From: Microbotryum silenes-acaulis
Lineage: Eukaryota > Basidiomycota > Microbotryomycetes > Microbotryales > Microbotryaceae
Direction: 5' to 3'
NCBI GenBank assembly: GCA_003665825.1
Contig: QPFY01000010.1
Location: 248,001 to 312,000, forward strand
Length of the DNA: 64,000 nucleotides
The position numbers and the translations under genes were made by a program. Positions 1 to 12,447 of this stretch are shown piece by piece. Positions within the stretch are counted from its first letter, which is position 1. Every line of letters starts with the position of its first letter. The notes beneath the pieces were generated by a model. That model was not told the DNA's origin, did not search any database, and was given only the letters and a program-made list of their open reading frames with translations.

Positions 1-138
1 TCCTGTTTAGCTGCAACGCGGGAGCCCTTGCCCGACACGGCCACAGTTTCTCGATCACGCTCAACCTCACTCTCCCCCGCTGAAATCCGAAACCGATCGC
101 TGACTCGCTTCGCTATTCCCTTTTTTACCACCCAACAG

Positions 139-1082
139 TCGGAAACGCCACCGGTGGTACCGTCGGTGACGAGACGATCCTCCACCAAGCCACCAACCTC
201 GCCTCGCACTCGGTCGAATACGCCAAGTCCGTCGTCGGCCTTGGCGGTCACAAGGCCGCCGAGTCCGTCGAGGACGCGACCGAGAACAAGCAAGGTGGCG
301 TCACTCTTGGTGGTCTCGTCAACGAGTCGAGAGATTTGGCTGCCAATGTGCTCCACACCGTTCAGGGGTCAGTGCAACTGCTATTCTAGCCTTTGACTCG
401 GACCTGGTCCAGACCGAGCGAGGGTTTTCTCCCGGCGCAGGATTTTCGACCTGGCTAGATCCTGGACAGGGCACATCCGACGAGAGATTTGCATATACTG
501 ACTCATCGCACCCTTCCACTTCTGTGTAGTGTCGTTGCCGGTGGCGCTCAACAGGCCAAGGAGACCGCCCATGAGGGTGCCGACCAAGCCCAGCCCCAAG
601 GCAAGGGTGTCGTCCAGCAGGTCCGAGAGGTCGCTGCCAGCGCCATCGGTGCCGCCGAGAAGTGAGTGCGGTGGCATTAAGGCTAAAAGCCGATATCGAT
701 GCTGATTTGTGTCGGAACTACGCGTCACAGCATTATTGCAACCGGCGCCAAGAAGGTCGCGGAGGGAGCCGGCGAGCTCAGCAACTCGAGTACACAAGAG
801 TCAGTTCTAGCTGAATCGATCTGGGGCTAGCGTGCACAGAACTGATGAATTCGGACATATCCTTCCCCAACCAGCTTGAAGAACAAGGCTTCCAACGCTT
901 ACGACTCGGCAGCAAAGTCCGCTTCCAACACCGCTGACGACCTTTCCAAGAAGGCCGACTCGGCTGCATCGGTGAGTGCACGGAATCTAGGAAAAACGCT
1001 TTCACGCCCATGGGACGCTGATTGAGCCAAGTGTTCCTACTCATAGGACGTCTCGAAGAAGGTTGACGAGAAGACCAAGTAA
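139..1082 (+). CDS. LEA-like / apolipoprotein-like amphipathic helix protein (5' end not identified)
   Basis: Five exons read in one continuous frame: 139-367, 530-661, 731-799, 875-971 and 1047-1082, joined by GTCAGT/GTGAGT donors and CAG/TAG acceptors. The visible 187 codons encode a hydrophilic protein rich in Ala, Lys, Asp and Ser. It contains repeated 11-residue-like amphipathic patterns such as GAKKVAEGAGEL and KNKASNAYDSAAKSASNTAD and ends in SKKVDEKTK. This composition is typical of late-embryogenesis-abundant-like stress proteins that are disordered until dried or membrane-bound. A stress role is inference from composition only. The first visible exon opens after a splice acceptor at 137-138, so the start codon lies upstream, possibly outside the window. 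An AATAAA at about 1096 could be the polyadenylation signal. The gene converges on the pantothenate kinase. Confidence 0.65.
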
Positions 1083-1298
1083 ATCACCTGAACGAAATAA
1101 AGATAATACGATTGCTAGCGGCTTTTTGGATTCTTTTTGGCTTGTCTTCTTTCCCCCGCATGTTGACTAGTAGTACTACTCTCTCCTGTTGGTTATGAAA
1201 TCTACATGTCTGTCCATAGAACAATCTCGAGGACTCCGGTTACCATTGCGGTGCGAGCACAAGATAAGAGTGCCAAGGAGGAATAGTACTACGCGAGA

Positions 1299-3375
1299 TC
1301 ATGTCCTGGACGATTTGCCCTCGGCCACCTCCAACGCGGCCTGCAACCCATTGGCCGCACTATCGAATATCGGTGTCGGTATAGGTGTCGACACCCCATC
1401 AGCCTCATCCTCATTCGCAGCCACCTCATCCCCCCTTTCGCTCTCCCTCTTCGATCTCCCGCCAACCTCAATCGTTTCGGGCAAAGGCAAAGCGACCTCC
1501 CCCCTGCCAATGACAGGCGTTTCGTACCCCTCACTCAAATTCTTCAACCACGCGCCAATCCCTCCCAAATACCCCTCATGTCTCAAGAACAAGGCCTTCT
1601 TGGTACCTTTACTCCAAAACCTAATCGCGTACGATAAAGTCGAGATCGTCGCCGCGTGACCTCTGATGAAACCGCCTCCGAAATAGATGCGGTCGAGGTG
1701 ATGTTTCTCGGCGTTCATGTAGGCGATTTGGCCGATATTATTGGAGATGGCGTAGAGGAGCGAGCGGGAAACGTCTTCGTGTTTGAAGTGTTTCTTGGGA
1801 CGGTCTTCGGCTTGGGTAGAGAAAGCGGACGCCGGTTTTTGCTCCTCGTCTTTACGAAACACTTTGCCGAAGGAAGAGGCGATGGTGGAGGATTTGAGTC
1901 CGATCTTTTGATAATCTTGGCCGTAGATGTCACCGACCAACATGTCGACCGAAGAATTGTCCCCTTTGTCGGCCAAGGCGAGCATGTCTGCACGGAAAGG
2001 GACGGAATCCTCGGTCAGTGAGACCAGCGAGTTTTCGAAGAGATAGTGATCGAAAGTCAGGCACTGACCATCGAATGATTTTGCCCCCGTCAATAAACTC
2101 AACAAACCCCACAACGTACCCCCACCCAAACTCGTTCCCGAAATACGTTCGAACTTCCCATAATCGTCGACTTTTATGATGGACACGCCCGAACCGATGT
2201 TGACGAGCAGACAGGGGAATTGGGCGGGAGTGGGACTGGCATCGAACGAGAGAGAGTAGTTTGGTGGGTTGGGTGAGGGACGAGGGAGTTCGTCTTCGTG
2301 GCTTGGAGAAGCGCTGCTGCTCGTGGAGGTGGGGATGGGCTCAGGGTCGAGGAACGGGTTCAGTGTTCCCTTTGGAGTAAAGGTCGTCGTTGACGAAGTC
2401 GAAGGGTGAGATATGGCCTGTACGAGTTCATCCGAATACCAAAACACCTCGTCCGGAACCTCCATCACGAACCCCAATCCCAAAACGAGACATTCCATCT
2501 CCTCCTCCCTTCGAACCTCGACGCCCAATTCGTCCCTCAATCGTTGGTGGTACTTGTGCGCTCCTCCACCGGTGGCCATGATTTTGACACTTCGCTTCAT
2601 CACTTCCAAGGGAACGCCGTTTGAGGATGCGGAGGAGGAGATAAGGGTCGAGAGGAAATCGATACAGGCGGATAGGTTCGAGGTTTCGAATTTGATAAAG
2701 TTGAGCCGACCACCGGAAGGGATACGCGACGTCGAAGACCGTCGTCGCAGATGCGATGAGAAGGGCGAGTATCGACTTGATGATGTGGACCCAGGTGTTG
2801 TTGGTGGTGCAGTGCTGGAGGATGGGCCCGCAGAGGAAGCGGAGGAGGCCGCTGGGGAGGAGTACGAGGATGAGGTGGGGGCATGGATCGAGGAGGGGCG
2901 TTGCAGCAGTGATTTCGGGTTGAGGAATCCATTCGGCTTCGCTGCTGGAGATGCCGGTGGTGTTTCGGGTGACTTGTCTCGGTTCCTCGTCGAGTGAGGG
3001 GTGTTGGGTGTCGAGGAGGACGAGGACGAGGACGAGTCGATCGAGCTAGTCGAGGCAGCGTTCGAGGATGGCTGAGGCTTGCGCGACGAACTGCGAGGTG
3101 TCCGAGTAAAGTAGACGACCTTGGCCAACGATCCACCAATCTGTGGGAGTTCATACGATGTGTAGTGTCAGAGCCAAGACGCCAAGCGCGAACAGAGAGG
3201 AGAGAGAGGAGAACGGGAGACGCCAACTGACATCGAGCGCAATGTGGGAGATCATCTCCTCGTGATTGGGCAGGCCGATGCGAGGGCTGTCGTCGTCACA
3301 CGGGATGATCTCGGCACCGCGCACGTCGACGAGCAGCTGTGTGCCCGCCGGCGAGGGCAAGTAGCGGTCGTTCAT
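1299..3375 (-). CDS. CAB1: pantothenate kinase (eukaryotic type II PanK)
   Basis: Two exons (3232-3375, then 1299-3140; GTCAGT donor, CAG acceptor) give a 661-aa protein. The splice rebuilds the nucleotide-binding phosphate-1 motif ALDIGGSLAKVVYF, which establishes the intron. Further family signatures follow: KIMATGGGAHKY, VNIGSGVSII, GTSLGGGTLWGLLSLLTG, YFGGGFIRGH and, near the end, GYLGGIGAWLKN. PanK phosphorylates pantothenate with ATP, the first committed step of coenzyme A synthesis in the cytosol. Two Ser/Pro/Thr-rich insertions (about residues 55-180 and 290-345) make it longer than the roughly 370-residue yeast enzyme, and so does a Glu/Ala-rich tail of about 70 residues. The start is the first ATG in frame with exon 1. 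The 611-bp upstream region is shared with the divergent RSC9 gene. Confidence 0.92.
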
Positions 3376-3986
3376 GGCCTTGCGTTGTGGTCCAGCTCGA
3401 CAACGCACGGCACGACAAGCGAGACGAGCGCGCACGAGCGGGAAGATCAGAGGAGAGGAGAGAGAAAGCCCGAGCTGGCTTCGGCTAGCTGGACGCCGTC
3501 CGGTACGAAACACCCGGTTAAAGGGGCAAGAGGGCAGCTACAACGTCCCTGCAATTCCCAAAATCAGCGGCTCTGTAACAGTTCTTTTAGTCTCAACTTC
3601 CTGAGAAACAGATCGAGTCGGCTATTGGGCTTGTACCATCCCTTCCAGTGACGGACATTTTCTGACTTAGTACTCCACATTTTTTTGACCGCCGCGGGTG
3701 TGCTTCGTCGTGCCTGCCACTGCCAGGTACTGGGTGCCTGCGGGCTTGCTTCAGAGCTTCAGCGCTTCAACTCCCGTCAGCAGCTCACGCCAGTCTGCCG
3801 CTCACGCCGGCTCAAGCCAGCTCAAGCCTGCTCAAGCCCATGCGCGCTCAGGCACGTCGAGCCGCTTCAACACACCCCCTCTCCCGAACACCCCCCTCCC
3901 ATTCAAAAAACAAGGCGCGTCGCGTCCCCCCGGGCTCAGCGCTCCACCCCGTCTCAGAAGCATCTCCCAACGAGCATCCGCACGAG
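3376..3986. promoter_or_regulatory. divergent intergenic region between PanK and RSC9
   Basis: This stretch separates two divergently read start codons, so it should hold both promoters. From about 3780 to 3850 it contains an irregular cluster of short GCTCAAGCC/GCTCACGCC direct repeats. No TATA box is obvious. No other gene is seen in it. Confidence 0.5.
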
Positions 3987-6636
3987 ATGTCAACGCGCGC
4001 GGGCTCATCGCTCGTCGTACGCCCTGGCCCGACTACCTACGCTCGCACCCAGCCCTACCCCAACACCGCGTTGCCCTATCCGACGCCCGGCTCGAGCTCG
4101 TCGTCCCGTCCTCACGGCTACGGCGCCCAAGCCGGCGGTCGACCTTATGGCGTCGGCAACGCTGGGGCGTCGGCTGCTTCGGCCGCCGCATCAAGTCATG
4201 CTCATCTAGGTGGAAGGGCCTTGGCGAGGGAGCGCTGGGCCGCTCATTTCGGCGGAGGTGAGTCTCGTGTGTTTGGTGTGACGCGTTCAGAGCCACTGTG
4301 GATGTGGTCCTCGTCGTCGCGATAGAGCGAGCGCACCCACCCCATCGAGGAGCACCATTTTCACGACTGAACCCTCTACGCTCTCATCCTCATCAACAGC
4401 TCACTACTTGGAACCAGGGCCTCACAACCGTCTCACCCTGTCCCTGCGATCCGGCCTCGCCGGTGAGATTGATTTCGCGCTCGAACGGCTCGTCCAAGTC
4501 GCAGGCACAGATCCCGACCTACTGCGATTACCCGACTTTCCCGGACTCATCGATGCGCTCATCGGCATCGTCAACTCCTACCTCGACGTCAAGCATGCGC
4601 AACGTGCGACTGTCCGAGCCCACTTAAACGCGCTCTCCGTTGACCATAAACGAGAGACCTGGCGAAGAAGGGCGTGCGAGGCCGGACTCGTCATTCGCAA
4701 CATCGCTTTGGAACGATCTAGCGCCAAGCTGCTGCAGACGAGCAAGAAGCTGCCGGCTTTGATCGCGGACGTGCTCGACGAAGGCGCGAGGGACGGACCC
4801 GAGGGGGAAGAGATCGCCGAGCTACGGCTCCATGTCCTCGAACTGCTCGAAGTCATCGCCGAGCATGTACCTCTCACGCTGCCAGGTTATGCGATTGCGA
4901 CGCTTAAGGAGGCATCAGGTCACGGCAATGGTCCGTCGAAGCGAGCACCCGAACCGGCTTCGTCGCCGGCCGTGCGCCTCTTCCCTCTTCTCGTCGCTCT
5001 TACGCGATCGACCGACCGAGCACTCGTCATCTCCTCCTTCCGATGCCTCACAGCTCTTTCCCAAAACGACAAATCCGAACCCGTGTTTGCCCTTTTCTCG
5101 TACCACGAGCACGCCCCTCTACCGAAGCCCTACCCGCACCCCATCGACACCGCTGTCGAATTGCTTCCCGTCGCCGACTTCGAGATCTCCTCCGCCGCGC
5201 TCGACTTTATGTACCAACACACCCTCATCCCTTTGAACGCGATCGCGTTCGCGGCTCGACCCGATCTACGAGGTATCCTGTCGCTCGTGACGACCAAGTT
5301 TCATATCGGCGCAAGGAAGGAAATTGTCGAAGTGACACTTCCGGTCAAGGGAGGACAGGCCGCGGAATGGCATCGCAAGTTGGCACCTCGACATTCGTCT
5401 GACCCTGAAATCGCATTGCTCAAGGTGCAGAACCCAGCAGAGCTAGATGCGGAGGAGAGCGCCAAATTGCGAGTCCTTAATGAGCCGGAGAGGACGTTGA
5501 CTTGGTAAGTTTTTTTCGTCTACTCTGCCTGGTGAAACGTATGCTTACTGGATTATCTATAGGATGCGATACGTTTTTGAAGCCGATCCCGACTCAAGTC
5601 TGACCCAGGTCGCGTTCTGGACGGCCTACCGAGCGGAGTTTGAGAAACCTTTGCCCACCGTCCCGATGAGCGCACCTTTGCTCGCCGCCGCTGACGTGAT
5701 CAAGATGTCGACCGAGGCGCACCCCACTGCGATGCCGATGGTTCATCAAGAAGGGAGCGAGCGCAAGTTCATCATTCGGGGACTGCGAGTTCGCGAACGA
5801 GTTGGTGGGTGCCCCTTGCCTCACTTTTTCAATATATTACGTAAATTGACGCCTACACATTGCGGACTATACTTGCAGACCTCGAAAAGGTGTTTATGTG
5901 CAGATGGACGGGCTGTGATGCGGCGCACGGGTATAAATCGGCCTCTGCGCTGTACGCTCACCTCGAGCAGAGGCATGTCTCTGTCGCTTCCCCCGCAACC
6001 AGCTGCTACTGGACCAAGTGCCCCTTCACGACGCTGAACCGAACCGAAATGCTGGTCCATGTGCGCGTGCACGTTCCCTCCCTACCACACCTTGACATCG
6101 AGTCCCTCGCCGCCGATCATTCCACCGCATTCACAACCTCGGCAGATCGACTGAACCCACCTCCCGTGCTCGATCCCACGAGTACGTTGATGCATCATCG
6201 TTACCATGCCGTTTTGGACGATACGGGAGAACCAGCAGGGTTGGGCTTCCTCGCGTGCATCGTCATTCGTAATGTCGCTCGAACGGTCAAGCTTTCGCTC
6301 GGTGCAGCAGCCGGAGGCGCTTCGGTCCATTCGCTCATGGGTCCAGGCGCGACATCAATCTTTGAACAGCTCGCTGCGGTCGAAGAGAGTGGTGGAGCGA
6401 ATGCGACGAGGGAAAGTGTTTGGGCGAGGTTGGAACGACATGATTTCGCGGAGGCCAAGGTGGGGGCTGAGGCATTGATGGCGATTGAGGAGAGGTTGAT
6501 CATGACTACGTCGGAGGATCATGGATTGGGCAAGATCTTAGGCGAGGTGTTGGATGTGGTGACGAGCTGTCGGAAACTCGCTGATGAGGCGGCGGGGGAA
6601 AAGTCGGCTCAGGTCGCTGCGGCTGAAGGTATGTAA
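3987..6636 (+). CDS. RSC9: RSC complex subunit Rsc9 (ARID2/BAF200 relative)
   Basis: Four exons (3987-4257, 4400-5504, 5563-5804, 5879-6636) give 791 aa. After a Ser/Gly/Ala-rich N-terminus, the first junction rebuilds GGAHYLEPGPHNRLTLSL, a conserved opening of the Rsc9 armadillo-like helical region. That region then runs to about residue 455. The segment WMRYVFEADPDSSLTQVAFW with TAYRAEF is the RFX-like winged-helix region. Two C2H2-type fingers follow (CRWTGC...HLEQRH and CYWTKC...HVRVH). Rsc9 is a DNA- and nucleosome-contacting subunit of the RSC/SWI-SNF chromatin remodeller in the nucleus. The last exon can stop at 6636. A GTATGT donor at 6629 and a CAG acceptor at 6678 could instead add a short tail ending at about 6713, so the C-terminus is uncertain by about a dozen residues. 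Confidence 0.88.
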
Positions 6637-6793
6637 GTATCAGGGTTCGCAGCGTGTTTGTACGAACAAAAAAACAGTGTTAGATGTCACTGAGAAACAG
6701 AGGAGGCTCTAAACAAACGAACGAAGACTTCTACTACGAGAATAAAGAGAGAAAGAGCCCCAAGATGCGTGAACCAACAAGTAAAACAACCGC

Positions 6794-8518
6794 TTAGTCT
6801 TCAGCAGGTGGGCTGGGTAAGGGTGCAAGTGAAGACGCATAGGAAGAAGGCTCGGTGTAGGCCGGTGATTTGTTCGAGCGGTCGCAGCCAACGTGCCTCG
6901 TCTCGCCTGTCGGTTCCTCGAGCGATGCCGCTCGCTGCAATGCCTCCCCATCACGATCGAGCATCGCTTCGAGAGTAAAGGCGCACTGACAGACCTCTTT
7001 CAAAGGTCTGAGGACCGAAGTGGGAGATTTTCGGGCGTAGGCGGGCAACTGGAGCGAGTCCAAGAGGCAGCAACACGAGGTGATAGAGATCGGCTTGCGG
7101 ATCGTTAGAACTTGATCCGGTTCCTTCGCCGGTTGCCCTAATTGCCTATACCGAATTTCCACGACGATAGCGTGGGACACTCGAATGATGTTGTTGGACT
7201 CTTCGAGCGATGTGGGGCGGATGTATGCGTCCGTAGGGCAGCGGAACATGCGAGTGTACACGAACTCGTCCTCTTGACCATTTAGGAGCTTAAGCGGTAA
7301 GGGGTCCACCTCGGCTACGTCAGGCTTGGGGGGACAGCATGGTGTATGAGAAGGATCGAGGAGCAAAGGATACTTGAGGAAGCGACGAGCCGGTTCAGGC
7401 CCGAGCTCGTCCGATGACTCGGGGGCATCAGATCCGCACTCGGTCGTGCAAATGGGCACGGCGAGAGAGGGGGACGCCTTCATGCTGACTTTGGTCAAAA
7501 GGTGTTTCTGGGTTGGCGGTTTGGCGATTTGACCATCGGTATAGTGGATTTTGTAAGTCTGGTGGATGCTCGAGTTGATCGACTTGATTTCGACAGGCGC
7601 GGGTGGGGATGGAAGCGCGACTCGTACGCTAAGCAAACTCGCGACCGTGAGATGGGGCGAGTTGATCTGAATCCCGACCGGTCCGAAATGTTCATTGACA
7701 TGTTGTATGTCGATGTTGGTCGGTAGTGGGAGCTCTCCGGGTCGGCTTGGATTGGCTACGACGAACATGGCCACAGGGGGTGTCGAGATGTTGCCGGCTA
7801 GAGCCCCTGTGAAGTAGGCCGTGGCTTTGACAGAATGTCGTACGCGGCCGAAGTTACACTTTTGATATACAGCTGTAGTCGAAGGAATGATAAAACTGAA
7901 GTTGAAGCTGTAATACCGCCGAACTTTGGATCAGGTACAATGCCACGTCGAGGGAGGTGCCAGATAGTGAAAGAGGTGCTCACGCATGGGTTCCTGCAGG
8001 CAGCATCTCCCCGTTGAGGTCGACAAAAACATCCTTGTGCAGCGTCGTCGAAGTTTCGTAACGCGATCCATAGCCACCTGACCATTTTGGATGTATACAA
8101 AAGCCTGGTCAGTCATCTATGACTTGCTGTGCCCCGCCATTTCTTTAAGCCTTCAGCGCTCGGAGCCCGGAGCCGAGGCCACCGTTCCGGGCGTCCGTAT
8201 TCGGGACGCTTGACTCGAGCGTCAGTGAGGCCGCCTGGGACGCAATGTCAAATTCCTCAAATCCCGAGACAAAGAGGCCGCAGAGATACTGAACTCACCG
8301 AAAGCATCGCATAATCCTTCGAGGACGACCTTGATCCGATGTACCGTTCTGGGAGAAGGTAGCGAGAGCAGCACGGTCCCCGAGACGATCGGCTCCCACG
8401 TTGGCGCGTTGTCCTGCCACGGCTCGTCGTCCATGCACGTCGGGTGCACGTAGACGGTTTCTTGGGCCAACGTGACCGAGATCTTGGGGCGGGAAAGCAT
8501 CGAAGAGAGCATGTTCAC
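6794..8518 (-). CDS. arrestin-like domain protein, paralogue A
   Basis: Three exons (8299-8518, 7984-8077, 6794-7907) give 475 aa. The N-terminal arrestin fold is recognisable from KISVTLAQETVYVHP, GTVLLSLPSPRTVHRIKVVLEGL, the YET-STTLHKDVFVDL strand and NFSFIIPSTTAVY. The C-terminal arrestin domain follows, with a SITSCCCLLDSLQLPAYA segment typical of fungal alpha-arrestins. Such proteins usually recruit ubiquitin ligases or trafficking factors to membrane cargo. No PPxY ligase-binding motif is visible, so the partner is unknown. Exon sizes 1 and 2 (220 and 94 nt) and splice phases are identical to those of the gene at 9655-11291, showing tandem duplication. The start could be the ATG at 8518 or the second one at 8512. 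Confidence 0.75.
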
Positions 8519-9654
8519 AAGCAGCTTTGGACAGTGAAAAGGAAATGGAAGATGTACCGTAGCGGCAGCAAACCCAGTGAGAGCTGGTCCAAAAAAGGTG
8601 AACGATATGTGATTGGCGGCAGCGGCGGCAGGGTCACTAAGCGATGGGTAAGCACTGAGCGCCTGAGCGACGCTTGACTCGGAGCGCGCCTAGAAGGATG
8701 ACGGGTATACGGACGGAAATTTGAAGCTTTGCAGCACGCCCGATGAAAGAGCGAGGATAAGGTGAAAGACGAGGGTGACTAGATAAGGTCACATCTGAAC
8801 ACTGCTCATCCAGATCGGAGATGTTCCGCGAAAACTCTGCCGGCTTCAAGGGCTTCAATTCGACGGCTTCTACGAGGTTCGACGGATGGTTCCGCCGCCC
8901 GTGGGTGGACGATCGAGTCAAGTCCCTCAGCATAATGCACCGGCGGCGGGGTATCGGTAATTCAGGCAGCATATATGAGCAGCGTAAAAGGAATGCGATG
9001 GAAAGATATTCGTGCCGAGATAGTAGCGATCGGCATGAAGATGCCGTGAAAAGGATCGATCGGAAGTTGTGTCACGGCGCAATCCAGACGCGCGCGCCAA
9101 GCGCCGGGCATCGCGCTCATTCGAGTGGGGGATGGAATGAGAATGAGAAACAAATTCCAGCTAGCCTACACGAAGAGGACATCCTTTTGGGCGCTGGACC
9201 TCGAGTGGAGCTAATAAAGTTACAAGAGACAAAATTTTACTTCATATAAAGCTCCTTGTAGTTCAACATAGTCGACGAAACACGAAGATACGCATAAAGC
9301 AAGATGTTCGGATAGGTGTTTGCATGAAGCGCTTCTCCGAAGGCAGTCAAGAAAACGGCGGACAGTTTGGTTATGCGGTGGAGCAAATTATTCCCCCAGT
9401 CCAGACAATGTGCTTGTATTTTCTGCGCCTTTATACAAGCATGAGGCTACTGATCACTATTAGAGAAAAGAAAAGAAAAGTCCACCAGCCGCAGAATCTC
9501 AAGAGTGCTACTAGCTCCCACCCGTTTTGTCCATAATTCACACAACAGGGCAGCACAGGTGTCTTCACTTGTATAATGAACTACGGATGGAATGTGCCAG
9601 ATCAGGCCATCTTACCTCTACTATTGCAAATTGACACCTAAGCACTAGGCCATC
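8519..9654. other. intergenic region between arrestin paralogues A and B
   Basis: This 1.1-kb stretch contains only short, non-overlapping reading frames with no recognisable domain and no splice-consistent extension. It presumably includes the promoter of paralogue A and the 3' region of paralogue B. No repeat or RNA gene was seen. Confidence 0.5.
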
Positions 9655-11291
9655 CTAGAGCCCGTCAATTCCTCCATCCTGCGCCACTGGACTGGGCTCC
9701 TCGACCAAAGAGGATGCATAAGACGATGCCTCACTATAAGATGGGGACTTGAGTGACCGAGCTGAACCAAGGAACCTTGCTTCCCCAGACGACGACTCGA
9801 TCGAGCCAGCCCTCTGCAAAGCCTCGCCATCCCGATCCAGCATCGTTTCGAGTGAGTAGGTGCACATGCACGCCTCTCGTAGCGGGCGCTTGACGATCTT
9901 GGGAGATTTTTGCGCGTAGACCGGTAACAGCAGCGAGTCCCACAGGCAGCAACAAGATGTGATTTGAATCGGTTTTCGGATCGTCAGGACGTAATCGGGT
10001 ACGTCGGCGGGCTGATCGACGAGCCGGTACTGTATTTCGATGACGAGGGCATGCGACACCTTGATTGGACTGTCATTGCATCCTGCGAGAGTCGTAGGTC
10101 GAACGACGTCATCCGTTGGACACCGGAACATGCGGTGGTAGACGAAATCATCTTCCTGGCCCTTTAGGAGAGTAAGTGGAAGAGGATCCGACTCCGGGAT
10201 GTCGGGTCTCGGAGGACAACACGGGGTACCCGTGGGGTCCCTCGTCAGAGGTCTGCTAAGGAAGCGCTGGGCGGGCTCGGGGCCGCTGGCGGTCGACGAC
10301 TCGGGCGCTTCGGTCCCACATTCGGTTGTGCAGATCGGCACCGAGAGCGAAGGTGACGCTCGCATGCTGACTTTGGTCAACAGATGCTTTTCAACGGGTG
10401 GTCTCGATATTCGGCCGTCGGCGTAGTGAACTTCGTAAGTCTGGTGGATGCTCGAGTTGATCGACTTGATCTCGACAGGAGCCGGCGGGGACGGGAGGGC
10501 CACTCGTACAGAGAGGAGACTGGCCACGGTGAGATGGGGCGAGTTGATCTGGACTCCAACCGGCCCAAGATGTTCGTTGACGTATTGAATGTCGATGTTG
10601 GTCAGTAAGGGAAGCTCCCCCGGCCTGCTGGGGTTTGCGATAACGAAGAATGCGACAGGAGGTGTGGTGATTGATCCTGCGAGCGTACCCGAGAGGTAGC
10701 CTGTCGCCTTGACAAAATGTCTGACGCGACCATAGTTGCATCTTTGATAGATGGCCGTGTTGGAAGGAATGATGAAGCTAAAGTTGAATCTTTAAGAACG
10801 TTTGAACTCAGAGCGTGTGTCAGTGCTGAAAGTTCTGGAGGATTGCGCTGGGGAAAGGGGGACTCACGCGTGGTTCCCTGCTGGCAGAACCTCCCCACCA
10901 AGTTCGACACATACTTCCTTGTGTATTGTCGTCCGCGTTTCATAGGGGCTGGAGCCTCCACCTGCGACAAAACAGGTGATGAGGCGTAGGGTCAGTGATG
11001 ATGACGGGCGCTTCGGAATCTTCAGTGATCCCTTTCGGTTCTTGAGCGTGCTAATGTTTCAATGAACTCACCAAACGCATCAGAAAGTCCTTCTAGAACC
11101 ACCTTTATCCGATCAAAGGCTCTCGGGGTTGCCAAAGACAACAAGACGGTCCCACAGAGGAGAGGATCAGGCGACGGGAGATTCTCTTGCCAGAATTCAG
11201 AGTCCTCGATCGCCGAGGGGTGAACGTAGATGGCCTCCTGAGCGAGCGTGACGGAGATCTTGGGCTTTGACGACAAGAATGAAGAGAACAT
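9655..11291 (-). CDS. arrestin-like domain protein, paralogue B
   Basis: Three exons (11072-11291, 10868-10961, 9655-10789) give 482 aa. It aligns with paralogue A over its full length: KPKISVTLAQEAIYVHP, GTVLLSLATPRAFDRIKVVL, YETRTTIHKEVCVEL, NFSFIIPSNTAIYQRCNYG, and an identical block from INSPHLTVASLLSVRV through SINSSIHQTY. The C-terminal SITSCCC-type motif is present as QITSCCCLWDSLLLPVYA. The start codon at 11291 matches the position of the paralogue A start. The upstream in-frame codons look like non-coding sequence. Function is inferred only from the arrestin fold, as adaptor-like cargo trafficking or signalling. The gene is tandem and co-oriented with paralogue A, 1.1 kb upstream of it. 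Confidence 0.75.
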
Positions 11292-12447
11292 GATTCTTGA
11301 GTCCCAGTTCGTTGATTCCTTATGAGGCGAAGGTGGGTTGGCTCGAATGCAGGGGCGAGAAGAGGAAACGGAGGACCGAAAGTCCGGGGAGAATCGAAAG
11401 CTGAGCCGAGCGACCGGTGGTAGACTTGGCAGAAGGTCTGGGAGCTCGAGTGCGTGATGCACGGTCGAAGGATATATAAGAGAAACAAACGATGCAATTG
11501 AATACAGTGTCGATGCAATGAACTACGTGAGGACGATAACACCGCGAGTCGAGTCAAGTGTGTGACTGCAGTGTCTGCTCCGTTTTTAGCCATGTGGTGG
11601 TGCTCCGCCGCGCGCGAAGGCCCGAGCCAATCGGATTTGGTCATGACATTGATCAGTCAAGCGGCCAATGCGACACGTCAACAAAGGAAAAGGGTTTAGG
11701 CGCGCATGTCGATGGAACCATGTGGAAGAGCGATTACCTAAGCCTTCCGTCCGACCTGCCCGAGTCTTTCCCTGCCCAGTCGCACCCACTCGCCGGCCTT
11801 TTCGTGGAGCCCGAGCGAGATCACGCCTGCCTCGGCATCAGGATCGTTGGCGTCTGCCTGCGTTCTTGACTCATGAACGGCGTGGCCGTTATGGAACTTT
11901 GTCGAACACGCTGTAATGGCAACGTGTCGTGAAAGTACCAGGTACCTGAGTAGGTCTTGGGCCGGATGTGTTAGGGTAAATCTAAATCAATTTATTCACG
12001 TGATGAGTAGTGGCCAGCACCCTTCATAATAAGGGGTTTGATCCTTTGCTCGGTTCGAACAGGGGCTTTCTTTCTCCCAGCTTGGTCCGCGCGCAAACGC
12101 CGCCGAACCGAACCGGAAGGACCGCAAGTCCTCAAGAGTCAAAATCCAGCGGAGCTGGAAGCCGGACCAATCAAGTTGTGTTCAACCGGGCTCGTTCTGC
12201 GTAGGTAGGTACCTATACGTCCCTCGGCGATACGAGTGACTGGATCGGCTGGGCCGGGCGCACGAGCTTGGCGCGGTCGCCGCCGGGCGCTTAAACGATC
12301 CCCGTCGGGGGCCGCGGGTCTCGAGGCGTCTTCCCGTCGCATTGTCGTCAGAATTGCCCAGTAGGCAAGGATGGCGAGTCAATCTCTGTCCCATACTGGG
12401 CCGACGATTCGGTGGGTTGAAAATCATATCTGGTCATCTACATCGAT
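11292..12447. other. intergenic region upstream of arrestin B
   Basis: No gene can be supported here. Short open frames are incompatible with each other and carry no motif. The region should contain the promoter of arrestin paralogue B. Beyond it, at 12448, the sequence enters a short repeat element. Confidence 0.45.

Noticed and set aside
2600..3226. Minus-strand ORF of 208 codons over the PanK gene
   Set aside because: It is a shadow frame of the PanK exon, Arg/Pro/His-rich and without motifs; the PanK frame has clear catalytic motifs.
12010..12204. Possible tRNA B-box around GGTTCGAAC at about 12,052
   Set aside because: No matching A-box, cloverleaf stems or terminator could be found around it.
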